Program-made: the position numbers and the translations under genes | Virus record (IMG/VR): IMGVR_UViG_3300046820_000157 | Span: 1-40,756 of that record | Reading direction: 5' to 3' (one strand) | Length of the DNA stretch: 40,756 nucleotides | Source of the DNA: a virus | Shown here: positions 1-6,142 of the stretch, in pieces | How positions within the stretch are numbered: the first letter of the stretch is position 1 | Layout: each line of letters begins with the position of its first letter | The notes under the pieces: model-generated | What the model was told of the DNA's origin: nothing | The model's database searches: none | What the model saw: only the letters and a program-made list of their open reading frames with translations

Positions 1-24
1 GACATATCCCATGGGTAAAGATAC

Positions 25-43
25 AATTTAGTCATGGGTTGAG
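25..43 (+). promoter_or_regulatory. repeated leader motif, copy 1
   Basis: The 19-base motif AATTTAGTCATG-GG-TTGAG lies about 30 bases upstream of the first gene. It recurs with only the central two bases changed (CC) at 713-731, again upstream of a gene start. The repetition in two otherwise unrelated leaders suggests a control site or promoter part. Its role is inferred only, and no matching canonical -35/-10 pair is clear. Confidence 0.4.
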
Positions 44-75
44 ATTGGCTCGACTCATTAACAGGGAGATTTAAC

Positions 76-561
76 ATGAGTAATAAATCATTAGCAGTAG
101 AGTTATTAGATGACGCCAAGGCAGACATTACCCGTAGCCGTAATAGCTTGGGTAAGAACGCCAAGCAGTTGCAAGCAGTGCGCCGTCAGTTAACCCACAT
201 CATCAAGATGATTTGTCCTGAACCTGTGGGCAAGATGTGGGATAACCAAGAGTATTCGCTAGTGTGCAGAGTAGATGCCACTTACTGTTTACCGACAGTA
301 ACTTTTTATGCGGCAGGTCTAGATAGCTTTAAGGACGACCGCTTAGTTAGCATGCTGTGGTATCTCAGCACACTAGATGGTGAGCGTGAAGCAAAGTCGG
401 AAGACTATGCTCAGTCATTAAACCGCACCTATCGGTTTCAATTTGATGGGTTTGTGGTTCGGGTTGATGCAACTGTGAAGTCAGACAGTCCTATATGCCG
501 TAAGGTCGTAGTTGGTAGTAAGACCGAAGTCGTAAACGAGTACAAAATCGTTTGTGATTAA
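76..561 (+). CDS. hypothetical protein, 161 aa
   Basis: The frame is open for 161 residues and starts at an ATG preceded by the phage's common leader TAACAGGGAG about 8 bases upstream. I do not recognise the family. The N-terminal third is helical and rich in charged residues and Lys/Gln. The rest is mixed, with scattered cysteines but no CxxC pair, and there is no signal peptide or membrane segment. A candidate terminator follows at 584-610, so it looks like a single-gene unit with its own leader motif at 25-43. It probably belongs to the early accessory genes. Coding is well supported by the ribosome binding site and length; function is unknown. Confidence 0.75.
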   Translation: MSNKSLAVELLDDAKADITRSRNSLGKNAKQLQAVRRQLTHIIKMICPEPVGKMWDNQEYSLVCRVDATYCLPTVTFYAAGLDSFKDDRLVSMLWYLSTLDGEREAKSEDYAQSLNRTYRFQFDGFVVRVDATVKSDSPICRKVVVGSKTEVVNEYKIVCD

Positions 562-583
562 GCTTTCCCTGTAGTACCTTCAG

Positions 584-610
584 CCCTCTCGCTTAACGGC
601 GGGAGGGTTT
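584..610 (+). terminator. candidate rho-independent terminator
   Basis: CCCTCTCGC (584-592) pairs with GCGGGAGGG (599-607) through nine base pairs, one of them a T-G wobble, around a six-base loop. Only three T follow, so it may be weak. It sits 23 bases after the stop of the first gene, where a terminator would be expected. Confidence 0.5.
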
Positions 611-613
611 GAT

Positions 614-636
614 ACCAGTTATTTGTCCTCGAGCGC
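614..636 (+). promoter_or_regulatory. repeated intergenic box, copy 1
   Basis: A 23-base segment beginning ACCAGTTAT and ending GTCCTCGAGCGC recurs at 1534-1556 with two differences. Both copies come directly after a terminator and upstream of an AGTTCAAC-type site. This order suggests a promoter or activator site of a duplicated control module. The function is inferred. Confidence 0.45.
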
Positions 637-667
637 ATCTGCGTGAGCGTGCATTTCCGTATATAGC

Positions 668-686
668 GGTTCAACGCCTGTTGAAC
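668..686 (+). promoter_or_regulatory. AGTTCAAC-N7-GAA element, site 1 (perfect palindrome)
   Basis: GGTTCAAC-GCCTGTT-GAAC contains the most symmetric member of the twelve-site family: GTTCAAC, a four-base spacer, then GTTGAAC. It is intergenic and preceded by the AT-rich box TTCCGTATATAG, which other intergenic copies share in variant form. It could be an operator, or an RNA hairpin in a 5' leader. Confidence 0.6.
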
Positions 687-712
687 TTTACAAATAGCGT
701 GGGATAAGAGAT

Positions 713-731
713 AATTTAGTCATGCCTTGAG
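713..731 (+). promoter_or_regulatory. repeated leader motif, copy 2
   Basis: AATTTAGTCATG-CC-TTGAG matches the motif at 25-43 at 17 of 19 positions. It sits about 55 bases upstream of the start of the next gene, in the same orientation. Confidence 0.4.
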
Positions 732-785
732 TGATGTCGATTACTTTCAATCTGCCACTCATTGCATAAATGGGAGGTTTGTCAT

Positions 786-1472
786 ATGACAAAAACTAAG
801 CTTGTAAATGCCCTTGAGCAAGGCGCTGTAATTAACTCTAACAATCCTACTAGCTTACCTGATTTAGGTTATAGGCATGGCGGGGCGTTACATACTGTTA
901 AGCAATTAGCGGTATGGGCATTAGACGGCGGGGTTAAGGGTTTTCCTGACAATGTTAGCGATGAAGATACTTTGAGCATACGCCAAGGTTATAAGCGTAA
1001 ACACTCAGAATTGAACCCGCCTACTCAGTATTGCATTGTTGAGGGTAAATATCTCAAGGTTAGCGATATGCAGTTGCAAGGCATTGAACTACCTAAGAAT
1101 CCCGAAGTAGTCAATATTGGGGTGGATTATGCTTTTAGTTTTACTCAGCAACAAGCGGGTAAATTGAAAGAAACTCACAATCCTGTATTGCATAAGATTG
1201 TTGCGGATATTAGAACTCGTTGCAATAAGTATGAAACTACCACTTTCGCAAAGCTTCAAGCGGAGGGTAATAAAATACTGAAAGAGCGTAAGGGTGAAGT
1301 TACTCAACGCAAGGGTAACCTAGCTTTCATGGAATGGCTCTATAACGATAAGGGCGTTTTCGATACCATGAAAACTCGTTGCAAAAATGCCAAGGCAAAG
1401 GGCGATGAATTCGCTGATGTCGCTAAGTTAGATAAGGCAATATCAGCTTTCAACGCTGTATTTAAGAAGTAA
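786..1472 (+). CDS. hypothetical protein, 228 aa
   Basis: I chose the ATG at 786 because GGGAGG (772-777) lies eight bases upstream. A longer frame from 762 would place this binding site inside the gene. The product (MTKTKLVNALEQGAV...) is lysine-rich and soluble, with no signal peptide. Its C-terminal half looks helical, with many Lys, Glu and Ala residues. I do not recognise the family. It forms a stand-alone transcription unit: the repeated motifs at 614-731 lie in front and a strong terminator begins 18 bases after the stop. It is probably an early host-interaction or regulatory protein, but nothing in the sequence proves that. Confidence 0.75.
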   Translation: MTKTKLVNALEQGAVINSNNPTSLPDLGYRHGGALHTVKQLAVWALDGGVKGFPDNVSDEDTLSIRQGYKRKHSELNPPTQYCIVEGKYLKVSDMQLQGIELPKNPEVVNIGVDYAFSFTQQQAGKLKETHNPVLHKIVADIRTRCNKYETTTFAKLQAEGNKILKERKGEVTQRKGNLAFMEWLYNDKGVFDTMKTRCKNAKAKGDEFADVAKLDKAISAFNAVFKK

Positions 1473-1489
1473 TCTAGATTGACTTTTTG

Positions 1490-1518
1490 GGGAGGGCTTC
1501 GGCTCTCCCCTTTTTTTG
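1490..1518 (+). terminator. strong rho-independent terminator
   Basis: GGGGAGGGC, a TTCG tetraloop and GCTCTCCCC form a nine-pair stem with one wobble, followed by seven T. This is a textbook intrinsic terminator that closes the unit of the 228-residue protein. Confidence 0.9.
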
Positions 1519-1533
1519 TGCCTAAAAATGAAA

Positions 1534-1556
1534 CCAGTTATCTGTCCTCGCGCGCG
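1534..1556 (+). promoter_or_regulatory. repeated intergenic box, copy 2
   Basis: ACCAGTTATCTGTCCTCG followed by CGCGC matches the box at 614-636 at 21 of 23 positions. As in the first copy, it follows a terminator and precedes an AGTTCAAC element, here 82 bases downstream. No convincing gene follows this copy, so it may drive a transcript through the candidate origin. Confidence 0.45.
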
Positions 1557-1637
1557 TGAACAAGGGTTTGCATCAGTTTTAGAATTCTTTGCTGACGCAA
1601 CGCACAGCGCCATGTTCCGACCATTTCCTTATTTAAG

Positions 1638-1656
1638 AGTTCAACAGGTGTTGAAG
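1638..1656 (+). promoter_or_regulatory. AGTTCAAC-N7-GAA element, site 2
   Basis: AGTTCAAC-AGGTGTT-GAAG, preceded by TTCCTTATTTAAG. It is intergenic, at the left edge of the candidate origin. The inner palindrome GTTCAAC/GTTGAA is intact around a four-base spacer. Confidence 0.6.
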
Positions 1657-1930
1657 TGGCTCATCATGTAGACAATGTATTGCCGAGCAAGTTCTGGAAC
1701 AAATCATGGCTGGAACAAAGTCTGGAACAAGAAAAGCCGTGCAGAATCAAGGAGTTACATGGTTTTGTTCCAGCGTTCCAGTGTTCTGACCAAGAAATGT
1801 GGTTTGGGAAAGTGAAAATAAAAATGGTCTGGTCGTTCGAAGCATTTTGCGAGTGCAAAGCAAAAACCCACTTTTCCCCCTATCCCCTCAGAACAGTCAG
1901 AACATTGGAACAACTCTCTTTTCGCCCCCT

Positions 1931-1967
1931 ATTATTATTATTATATATTATATATTATATATATAAA
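1931..1967. repeat. AT-only tract, possible DNA unwinding element
   Basis: About 37 consecutive A/T bases made of ATT and TATA repeats lie between two clusters of GGAACA/CAGAACA repeats. The placement fits a duplex-unwinding element of an origin. Simple replication slippage would also produce such a tract. Confidence 0.55.
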
Positions 1968-2140
1968 ACAAGGACTTACAGAATCCCCAACACCACGCAA
2001 AAACCTTGTTCCAGTTCCATTAGTAAAGTTACGAGGCTCAGAACATCAGAACACGAGGAATATCAATAACTTACACCGCAAAAAACAAGGTAAAAGCCTA
2101 ATATCAGCAAGAAACCCCTCCTAAAAAAGTCAGATAGAAG

Positions 2141-2169
2141 CCTATTATATGTAAAGTATGTGGTATAAT
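2141..2169 (+). promoter_or_regulatory. extended -10 promoter, copy A
   Basis: A perfect TATAAT (2164-2169) with TGG directly in front makes an extended -10 element. No good -35 is seen 17 bases upstream. The 29 bases ending in TATAAT recur at 3955-3983 with one mismatch. The downstream layout is also shared: an AGTTCAAC element about 65 bases further on, then a ribosome binding site and an ATG. It probably drives the small-gene operon starting at 2274. Confidence 0.8.
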
Positions 2170-2233
2170 GATTACTGGAGAGGCGCACAAATTAGTGGCT
2201 AATCTACGAGGTCGGAACAATTCCTTAAATAAG

Positions 2234-2252
2234 AGTTCAACGACTATTGAAA
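2234..2252 (+). promoter_or_regulatory. AGTTCAAC-N7-GAA element, site 3
   Basis: AGTTCAAC-GACTATT-GAAA, preceded by TTCCTTAAATAAG. It sits 22 bases before the ATG at 2274, in the 5' leader expected from the promoter at 2141-2169. Confidence 0.6.
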
Positions 2253-2273
2253 TCAATCTAACAGGGAGGTGTC

Positions 2274-2477
2274 ATGGATACTAAACAAATCCAAGAAGAA
2301 GTGCAGATATTTAACCCAATCCTTAACGAGGGTCTGTATTTAGCGCAAGACTTAGTTGACCCAAGCACACAGGAGATTCTTTTTAGGCGCAGAACACTGC
2401 TGACAACCAATGTATTACTTGCTTTGTTGGCAGTCGGCTATGAGTTCATTCCAACAATGGCACACAAGGGAGACTAA
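2274..2477 (+). CDS. hypothetical protein, 67 aa
   Basis: First gene of a small-gene operon. The ATG follows AACAGGGAGGTGTC, a very strong binding site and the best match in the window to the loop of the candidate small RNA at 15311-15390. The product is acidic at the N-terminus, with a hydrophobic stretch (VLLALLAVGYEFIP, residues about 46-60) that is rather short for a membrane span. I do not recognise it. The next gene starts three bases after its stop, so the two are very likely translated together. Confidence 0.75.
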   Translation: MDTKQIQEEVQIFNPILNEGLYLAQDLVDPSTQEILFRRRTLLTTNVLLALLAVGYEFIPTMAHKGD

Positions 2478-2479
2478 TC

Positions 2480-2677
2480 ATGGGCAGAGTTAAACAACTC
2501 TTCAACGAGTATTGGGAAGAAAAACTGACCAAGATGGAAATCCATCAACGGCAGTTAGAACTAGACTTGGCGCAGGACAACCTGAGGGCTGAGGAATGGG
2601 CGCAACACGAGAAGGACTTCAATGCATGGCTTGATGCTTACGAGAAGTCGTTTGGCAAACAGGGAGGTGAGTCATGA
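2480..2677 (+). CDS. hypothetical helical protein, 65 aa
   Basis: A short, highly charged protein (Glu, Gln, Lys, Trp) that should form one or two amphipathic helices and possibly a coiled coil. AAGGGAGA lies at a good distance before the ATG. Its stop overlaps the start of the next gene (ATGA). No family is recognised. Confidence 0.75.
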   Translation: MGRVKQLFNEYWEEKLTKMEIHQRQLELDLAQDNLRAEEWAQHEKDFNAWLDAYEKSFGKQGGES

Positions 2678-2892
2678 TTGATGAGACTTTTACCCCACAG
2701 TGCAAGCTATGTGGCGATACCTATGACGAGGCTCGGTTTCGTATTGGCTATGCAGTCTGTATGCCATGCGGTGATGACCTAGCGAGTAAGGTCGTGAGAA
2801 CCGTTGCGCCGATGCACAAGTCAAACTATATGCTGATTACTGACAGGGCTGACCTGAAGGGATTAAACAACAAGGGAGGGTTAGTGAAATGA
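2674..2892 (+). CDS. small zinc-ribbon protein, 72 aa
   Basis: The N-terminal half carries two CxxC pairs, CKLC (residues 10-13) and CMPC (about 29-32), spaced as in a zinc ribbon or treble-clef finger. The remainder is basic and without motifs. The ATG overlaps the upstream stop and is preceded by AACAGGGAGGTG. The fold prediction rests on the cysteine pairs. A DNA-, RNA- or protein-binding role is inferred. Confidence 0.75.
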   Translation: MIDETFTPQCKLCGDTYDEARFRIGYAVCMPCGDDLASKVVRTVAPMHKSNYMLITDRADLKGLNNKGGLVK

Positions 2893-3038
2893 CATTGACA
2901 CAAGCTAAGAAAGATATAAATGCCTACATAAAACTAGTAAACAAAGAGCATGCTATGTGGAAAAAGCGAGTCAAGATGCACGAGAAAGAACTGCTGAGAC
3001 TTGCCGATGTATATATAAAACTAAAGGAGAAGTCATGA
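2889..3038 (+). CDS. hypothetical basic helical protein, 49 aa
   Basis: A 49-codon frame (MTLTQAKKDINAYIKLV...) joined to the previous gene by an ATGA overlap and to the next one in the same way. AAGGGAGG upstream gives a good binding site. The product is rich in Lys and Leu and almost certainly all-helical. The overlaps at both ends are the main evidence that it is real. Confidence 0.65.
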   Translation: MTLTQAKKDINAYIKLVNKEHAMWKKRVKMHEKELLRLADVYIKLKEKS

Positions 3039-3154
3039 AATGGATTGACCCACGAGTAGACCACAAGTATTGTAGGAAGAACCGAGGGGGGTATAAACCG
3101 ATGCGCAAAACTATCCCTTGGTTTACTAGGAGGGCAACAGCTCATGGAAGATAG
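3035..3154 (+). CDS. hypothetical basic protein, 39 aa
   Basis: MKWIDPRVDHKYC... begins at an ATG that overlaps the stop of the previous gene, with AAAGGAGA upstream. It is very basic (many Arg and Lys). A longer in-frame version from 2957 would sit inside the previous gene and has no binding site. No family is recognised. Confidence 0.6.
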   Translation: MKWIDPRVDHKYCRKNRGGYKPMRKTIPWFTRRATAHGR

Positions 3155-3224
3155 AGCATGGGCTGTAGTTTTATTTGTTTCACTGATGGCTTTTATGATT
3201 AACTTAATACGAGGTGCAATATGA
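3144..3224 (+). CDS. single-span membrane mini-protein, 26 aa
   Basis: MEDRAWAVVLFVSLMAFMINL followed by IRGAI is one hydrophobic span with a charged N-terminus. AGGAGG (3128-3133) lies ten bases before the ATG, and the stop overlaps the ATG of the next gene. The strong binding site and the linked overlaps support translation despite the tiny size. It is presumably an inner-membrane peptide; the role is unknown. Confidence 0.6.
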   Translation: MEDRAWAVVLFVSLMAFMINLIRGAI

Positions 3225-3517
3225 GCAAGAAAGACTTAGACATAACCGAGTTTTATAAGACTTCTTTGGCAAGAGAACTACAGATTCTCAAAGAGGCGGT
3301 GGATGCCCACAAGCGTGGCGACAAGCAGGGCATGGCTGATAAGTTCAACGAACTATGTGAAGTGCAGGAACAAGTAGCTTGGGAGGAGGCTAGATATGAA
3401 ACGGAAGAGATTATCCACAATGCCAGACGAAATGCGGAACGAACGATTCAAGCTAGACATCAGCAGGGCATTTCGGGAAAAGACAGTCCCAACAAAACAG
3501 ATGGGCAAGGGGGGTAA
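3221..3517 (+). CDS. hypothetical coiled-coil protein, 98 aa
   Basis: A charged, Glu/Arg/Gln-rich protein that looks helical throughout (residues about 10-80), with a polar Gly/Lys tail. The start follows TACGAGGTGCAAT and overlaps the stop of the 26-residue membrane gene. One base separates its stop from the ATG of the next gene. No family is recognised. Confidence 0.7.
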   Translation: MSKKDLDITEFYKTSLARELQILKEAVDAHKRGDKQGMADKFNELCEVQEQVAWEEARYETEEIIHNARRNAERTIQARHQQGISGKDSPNKTDGQGG

Positions 3518-3518
3518 C

Positions 3519-3938
3519 ATGGGCTATCGTTCAACAGTTGCTTACACCATACGATTCACAGGAGATGATGATAAAGCGATAAAGCAGTCGTTTTATTGTT
3601 TCTTAGCCGACGCAAAGGTTAAGTTCCCATCAGCAATCTCTGACTCAGACTTGAAGGTAGACGAGAAGAACTTTAGATTGAACTTCTTCGCTAGTGATGT
3701 GAAGTGGTATGAGGACTATGAAGATGTGAAGTGCCATATGTCCTTGTTGCAGTTAGCCCAAGATTGGGCTGAGAACACAGACGAGAAGAATGGTGAGGTT
3801 GCAGGTAACAAGCATATAGGAGGTATCTTTGTGCGTGTGGGCGAGAACTCCGATGACATCACTGAAGAGTCTTTTGGTGAATACGATTGGGATTGGGTGC
3901 GAGTTAATCGTGAGGTTGTATGTGACTGGGAAGTATAA
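3519..3938 (+). CDS. phage hypothetical protein (MGYRS-type), 139 aa
   Basis: I place the start at 3519 (MGYRSTVAYTIRF...) behind AAGGGGGGTAAC. Phage proteins that begin with this MGYRS-x-VAY pattern are familiar to me as hypothetical proteins of unknown role. A start at 3396 also has a good GGAGGAGG in front, but it would add 41 residues read out of frame through most of the end of the previous gene. The protein is acidic and Trp-rich, with a mixed alpha/beta look and no membrane segment. It is the last gene before the second promoter copy at 3955. Confidence 0.75.
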   Translation: MGYRSTVAYTIRFTGDDDKAIKQSFYCFLADAKVKFPSAISDSDLKVDEKNFRLNFFASDVKWYEDYEDVKCHMSLLQLAQDWAENTDEKNGEVAGNKHIGGIFVRVGENSDDITEESFGEYDWDWVRVNREVVCDWEV

Positions 3939-3954
3939 AAAAGATGTATAAAAC

Positions 3955-3983
3955 CCTATCATATGTAAAGTATGTGGTATAAT
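3955..3983 (+). promoter_or_regulatory. extended -10 promoter, copy B
   Basis: TATAAT at 3978-3983 is preceded by TGG. Of 29 bases, 28 match the promoter at 2141-2169. An AGTTCAAC element follows 67 bases downstream, then GAGGTG and the ATG at 4091, which repeats the layout of copy A. It probably drives the AAA+/VWA operon. Confidence 0.8.
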
Positions 3984-4049
3984 ATGTTTGTTGGGAGTGA
4001 AGATGTTTAAGTCGTATCAGTAAGCAGTTAAGCCGAACCGTTATATAAC

Positions 4050-4068
4050 AGTTCAACAGTTATTGAAG
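4050..4068 (+). promoter_or_regulatory. AGTTCAAC-N7-GAA element, site 4
   Basis: AGTTCAAC-AGTTATT-GAAG, preceded by CCGTTATATAAC. It lies 22 bases before the ATG at 4091, the same distance as site 3 from its gene. Confidence 0.6.
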
Positions 4069-4090
4069 TTAATCTTTAGTGAGGTGAAAT

Positions 4091-5014
4091 ATGAGTGTTA
4101 TTCAGTTAGACAGTCCGAACCATGTCATCAGTCTTGCGACATCGGCAGTCTTGGTCAATGCAGAAGTAAGCGTTTGGTCAGCGACTAAGCAAGATAGAGT
4201 TATCTCTAACGAGGTAACAACGGCTAAGAAAGCAGACCATTCAGCAGGGCGGTATGTAAAGAATCTCTTAGCTGACGACCCCACCCATAAGCAACTGCTC
4301 AATTATAGACAGACCGTTTATAACTGGCTTCGTAGGTCAACTTACGATTGGAATGGGTCATTGCGGTTGTTGCCTGTCGTGAATTTGCCAAAGTTCAAAA
4401 CAGAGTTTCAACACCATGAGAAGGCTTACTTTGCGTTGCGTGATGAGTTCTTGGCTAAGTATCCTACTATCGTAAGCAACATGGCTTTCAAGCAGGGAGA
4501 TATGTTTAATAGACAGGAGTATCCCGATGTGAACCAAATCAAGGACAAGTTCCGTATCAGGTTGTATGTGGCAGAAGTTCCACAGTCAGACTTTCGCTGT
4601 TCCATAGCGCAGGACTTGGCTGAAGACTTAAAAATTACATACCAAAAGCAAGTCAACGATGAGATTGTTCCACAGGTCATGGCTGATATTGCTAATCAGT
4701 TCATGGAGGTCATGGAGTCGATTAGTCATTGTTGCGGTGTTGACGAAATTAGCAGTTCAACGGATGGAGAAGTCAAGACCAAGAAACGGAAGATATATGA
4801 GACCACAGTCGATAAGGCTAAGGACTTGTGCGAGACCTTTAGGTCGTTCAATCTTACGAATGACGAAGAGTTAGCTAAAGCGTCTGTATCGTTGGAGAAA
4901 GTCTTAGGCGGTGTATCAGCAGAGGATATTCGAGAAAGCGATGCGGTGCGTGAAAGCGTGAAGAAGGGTGTCGATGACATTCTAATGAAGTTCGGTGCAT
5001 TTCAATCAATCTAA
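4091..5014 (+). CDS. DUF3150-like protein, 307 aa
   Basis: The N-terminal half resembles the DUF3150 family of phages and bacteria. It has a VSVWSA-type start of the conserved region, then an LRRSTYDWNG segment, LLPVVNLPKF, and a FLAKYP...DMFNRQEYP block near residues 125-155. Members of this family are typically encoded beside a MoxR/CobS-like ATPase and a VWA protein, exactly as here, so it is probably the third partner of that complex. The C-terminal half is helical and charged. The start follows GAGGTG, and the next gene begins 20 bases after the stop. The family assignment is from memory of its pattern. Biochemical function is unknown. Confidence 0.65.
   Translation: MSVIQLDSPNHVISLATSAVLVNAEVSVWSATKQDRVISNEVTTAKKADHSAGRYVKNLLADDPTHKQLLNYRQTVYNWLRRSTYDWNGSLRLLPVVNLPKFKTEFQHHEKAYFALRDEFLAKYPTIVSNMAFKQGDMFNRQEYPDVNQIKDKFRIRLYVAEVPQSDFRCSIAQDLAEDLKITYQKQVNDEIVPQVMADIANQFMEVMESISHCCGVDEISSSTDGEVKTKKRKIYETTVDKAKDLCETFRSFNLTNDEELAKASVSLEKVLGGVSAEDIRESDAVRESVKKGVDDILMKFGAFQSI
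4754..4772 (+). promoter_or_regulatory. AGTTCAAC-N7-GAA element, site 5 (inside a gene)
   Basis: AGTTCAAC-GGATGGA-GAAG lies within the DUF3150-like gene and encodes SSTDGE. The left half is perfect and the right half is reduced to GAA, as in the other in-gene copies. Confidence 0.5.
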
Positions 5015-5034
5015 ACCTAAACAGGGAGAATCAA

Positions 5035-6114
5035 ATGAAACTTAATCTAGTAGAAACTATGTCCATCAGCGAATTGCGTAAAGCGATTCCTATCATTGGT
5101 AAGAGTCTTACCCCAGTCATTATTAGTGAGCCAGGTGTCGGCAAGACTAGCCTCTTGAATATGTTAGAAGAGGATTTGGGGACAACCGAGTATGACTACA
5201 TATATGTGGACTGTCCTGTAAAAGATATGTCAGACATAGGTATGGTTATTCCTAACCATGAGACCAAGACCTTGGAATACTATGTCGCTAGTCTGTTCAA
5301 GCTAGGCAACGGCAAGAAGAAAGTCATCTGCCTTGACGAGTTGATGAAAGCCCCAAAGCTATTGCAGATTATCTTTACTCGCATGATGCTAGAAAGAATG
5401 GTAGGCGATGAGCCGTTACCCAAGGGGTCAATCATCTTTGCAACATCTAATAATGCAACAGATGGTGTCGGTGACTCTATGCTTGCCCATGCAGGGAATC
5501 GTGTGTGTAAGATTGAGATGGCTAAACCTAGCCCGAAAGAGTGGTTGTTGTGGGCATCGGAGAATGGAATCCATCGTTCGATTCGTTCTTGCGTAGCCAT
5601 GCACCCTAATTGGTTGGCATCTTATCGGAGTGGAGACCAAGACGAGAATACTGTAATCTTTAATCCAAAGAGAGCAGGGAATCAGTTCGTATCGCCTCGG
5701 TCATTAGCTAAGAGTTCAGTCATTGTTGAAAACAAAAACATCCTCGGTGAGAATGCCACGATGGTTGCTCTTGCAGGGACAATCGGTGTATCCGCCGCCA
5801 AACAGATGTCAGCGTTTTTATCGCTAGAGGAACAATTACCTGACTTCAAGGACATCTTGAAGAAGCCAGACGACATAGAAGTTCCCAAGGATATGTCAGC
5901 CCTTCTTATGATTATGTTTCAGGCGATAGACTTGTTAGAGACACAGGATGAGCTATCTAAGTTTATGAAGTTCGTGAAGAGAGTCGCTAGCGATGAGTGT
6001 CAGGCAATATTCTTTACGATGATTATGAGGGCTAAACGCACAGCCAAGATTGCTCGTAACAACGAGGAAATCAAGACATGGGCAGTAGCTAACCATGAGT
6101 TGTTTGGTGATTAA
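5035..6114 (+). CDS. MoxR/CobS-like AAA+ ATPase, 359 aa
   Basis: An ATP-driven remodelling enzyme of the MoxR/CobS branch of AAA+ proteins. Walker A is EPGVGKTS (about residues 33-40) and Walker B is VICLDE (about 97-102). A sensor-1-like ATSNN follows near residue 138, and the rest is a helical lid. In bacteria such ATPases work with a VWA-domain partner (RavA-ViaA, CobS-CobT). Here the VWA protein is the next gene and a DUF3150-like gene precedes it. The ATG follows AACAGGGAGAATCAA. The fold is clear. The client, possibly a host or virion metal-containing complex, is not known. Confidence 0.9.
   Translation: MKLNLVETMSISELRKAIPIIGKSLTPVIISEPGVGKTSLLNMLEEDLGTTEYDYIYVDCPVKDMSDIGMVIPNHETKTLEYYVASLFKLGNGKKKVICLDELMKAPKLLQIIFTRMMLERMVGDEPLPKGSIIFATSNNATDGVGDSMLAHAGNRVCKIEMAKPSPKEWLLWASENGIHRSIRSCVAMHPNWLASYRSGDQDENTVIFNPKRAGNQFVSPRSLAKSSVIVENKNILGENATMVALAGTIGVSAAKQMSAFLSLEEQLPDFKDILKKPDDIEVPKDMSALLMIMFQAIDLLETQDELSKFMKFVKRVASDECQAIFFTMIMRAKRTAKIARNNEEIKTWAVANHELFGD
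5713..5731 (+). promoter_or_regulatory. AGTTCAAC-N7-GAA element, site 6 (inside a gene)
   Basis: AGTTCAGT-CATTGTT-GAAA with TAAG in front lies inside the AAA+ gene and encodes KSSVIVE. It deviates at the left end (GT for AC) but keeps a good right half, GTTGAA. Confidence 0.45.
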
Positions 6115-6119
6115 TTAGT

Positions 6120-6138
6120 AGTTCAACACAGGGAGAAA
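6120..6138 (+). promoter_or_regulatory. AGTTCAAC-N7-GAA element, site 7, overlapping a binding site
   Basis: AGTTCAAC-ACAGGGA-GAAA lies between the AAA+ and VWA genes. The seven-base spacer contains the ribosome binding site ACAGGGAGA of the gene at 6143. The leader is almost identical to that at 8490-8508. Anything bound here, to DNA or RNA, could affect translation start. Confidence 0.5.
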
Positions 6139-6142
6139 CGGT

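Larger units (their letters stand above)
1613..2220. other. gene-poor repeat region, candidate replication origin
   Basis: The span holds many copies of a short repeat. CTGGAACAA occurs forward at 1694, 1710 and 1722, with reverse copies at 1763 and 2006. TTGGAACAA is at 1905. CAGAACA occurs at 1889, 1898, 2039 and 2047. The region is bracketed by TGTTCCGACC (1613-1622) and its exact reverse complement GGTCGGAACA (2210-2219). Between the clusters is an almost pure A/T tract. Iteron-like repeats beside an AT-rich unwinding tract are typical of replication origins, so this is the best origin candidate in the window. An open frame of 137 codons here (GTG at 1656) lacks a binding site and reads through the repeats, so I do not call it a gene. 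Confidence 0.5.

Noticed and set aside
1656-2069. 137-codon frame in the candidate origin
   Set aside because: It begins with GTG without a binding site and runs through short repeats and an AT-only tract. Its protein is low in sense (runs of Leu/Ile/Tyr), and no neighbour overlaps or couples to it.
3342-3362. A further AGTTCAAC element at 3342
   Set aside because: AGTTCAAC is followed by GAAG only after nine bases, not seven, so it does not fit the spacing rule.
3396-3518. Longer start of the MGYRS-type protein at 3396
   Set aside because: GGAGGAGG in front is attractive, but the extra 41 residues run out of frame through the end of the previous gene, and the MGYRS start at 3519 has its own site and fits the family start.
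6115-6140. Resemblance of the leader TAATTAGTAGTT...ACAGGGAGA to a T7 promoter
   Set aside because: Only the TAAT and GGGAGA ends agree, the spacing differs by two bases, and other copies of the element lack GGGAGA. No phage RNA polymerase gene is in the window.
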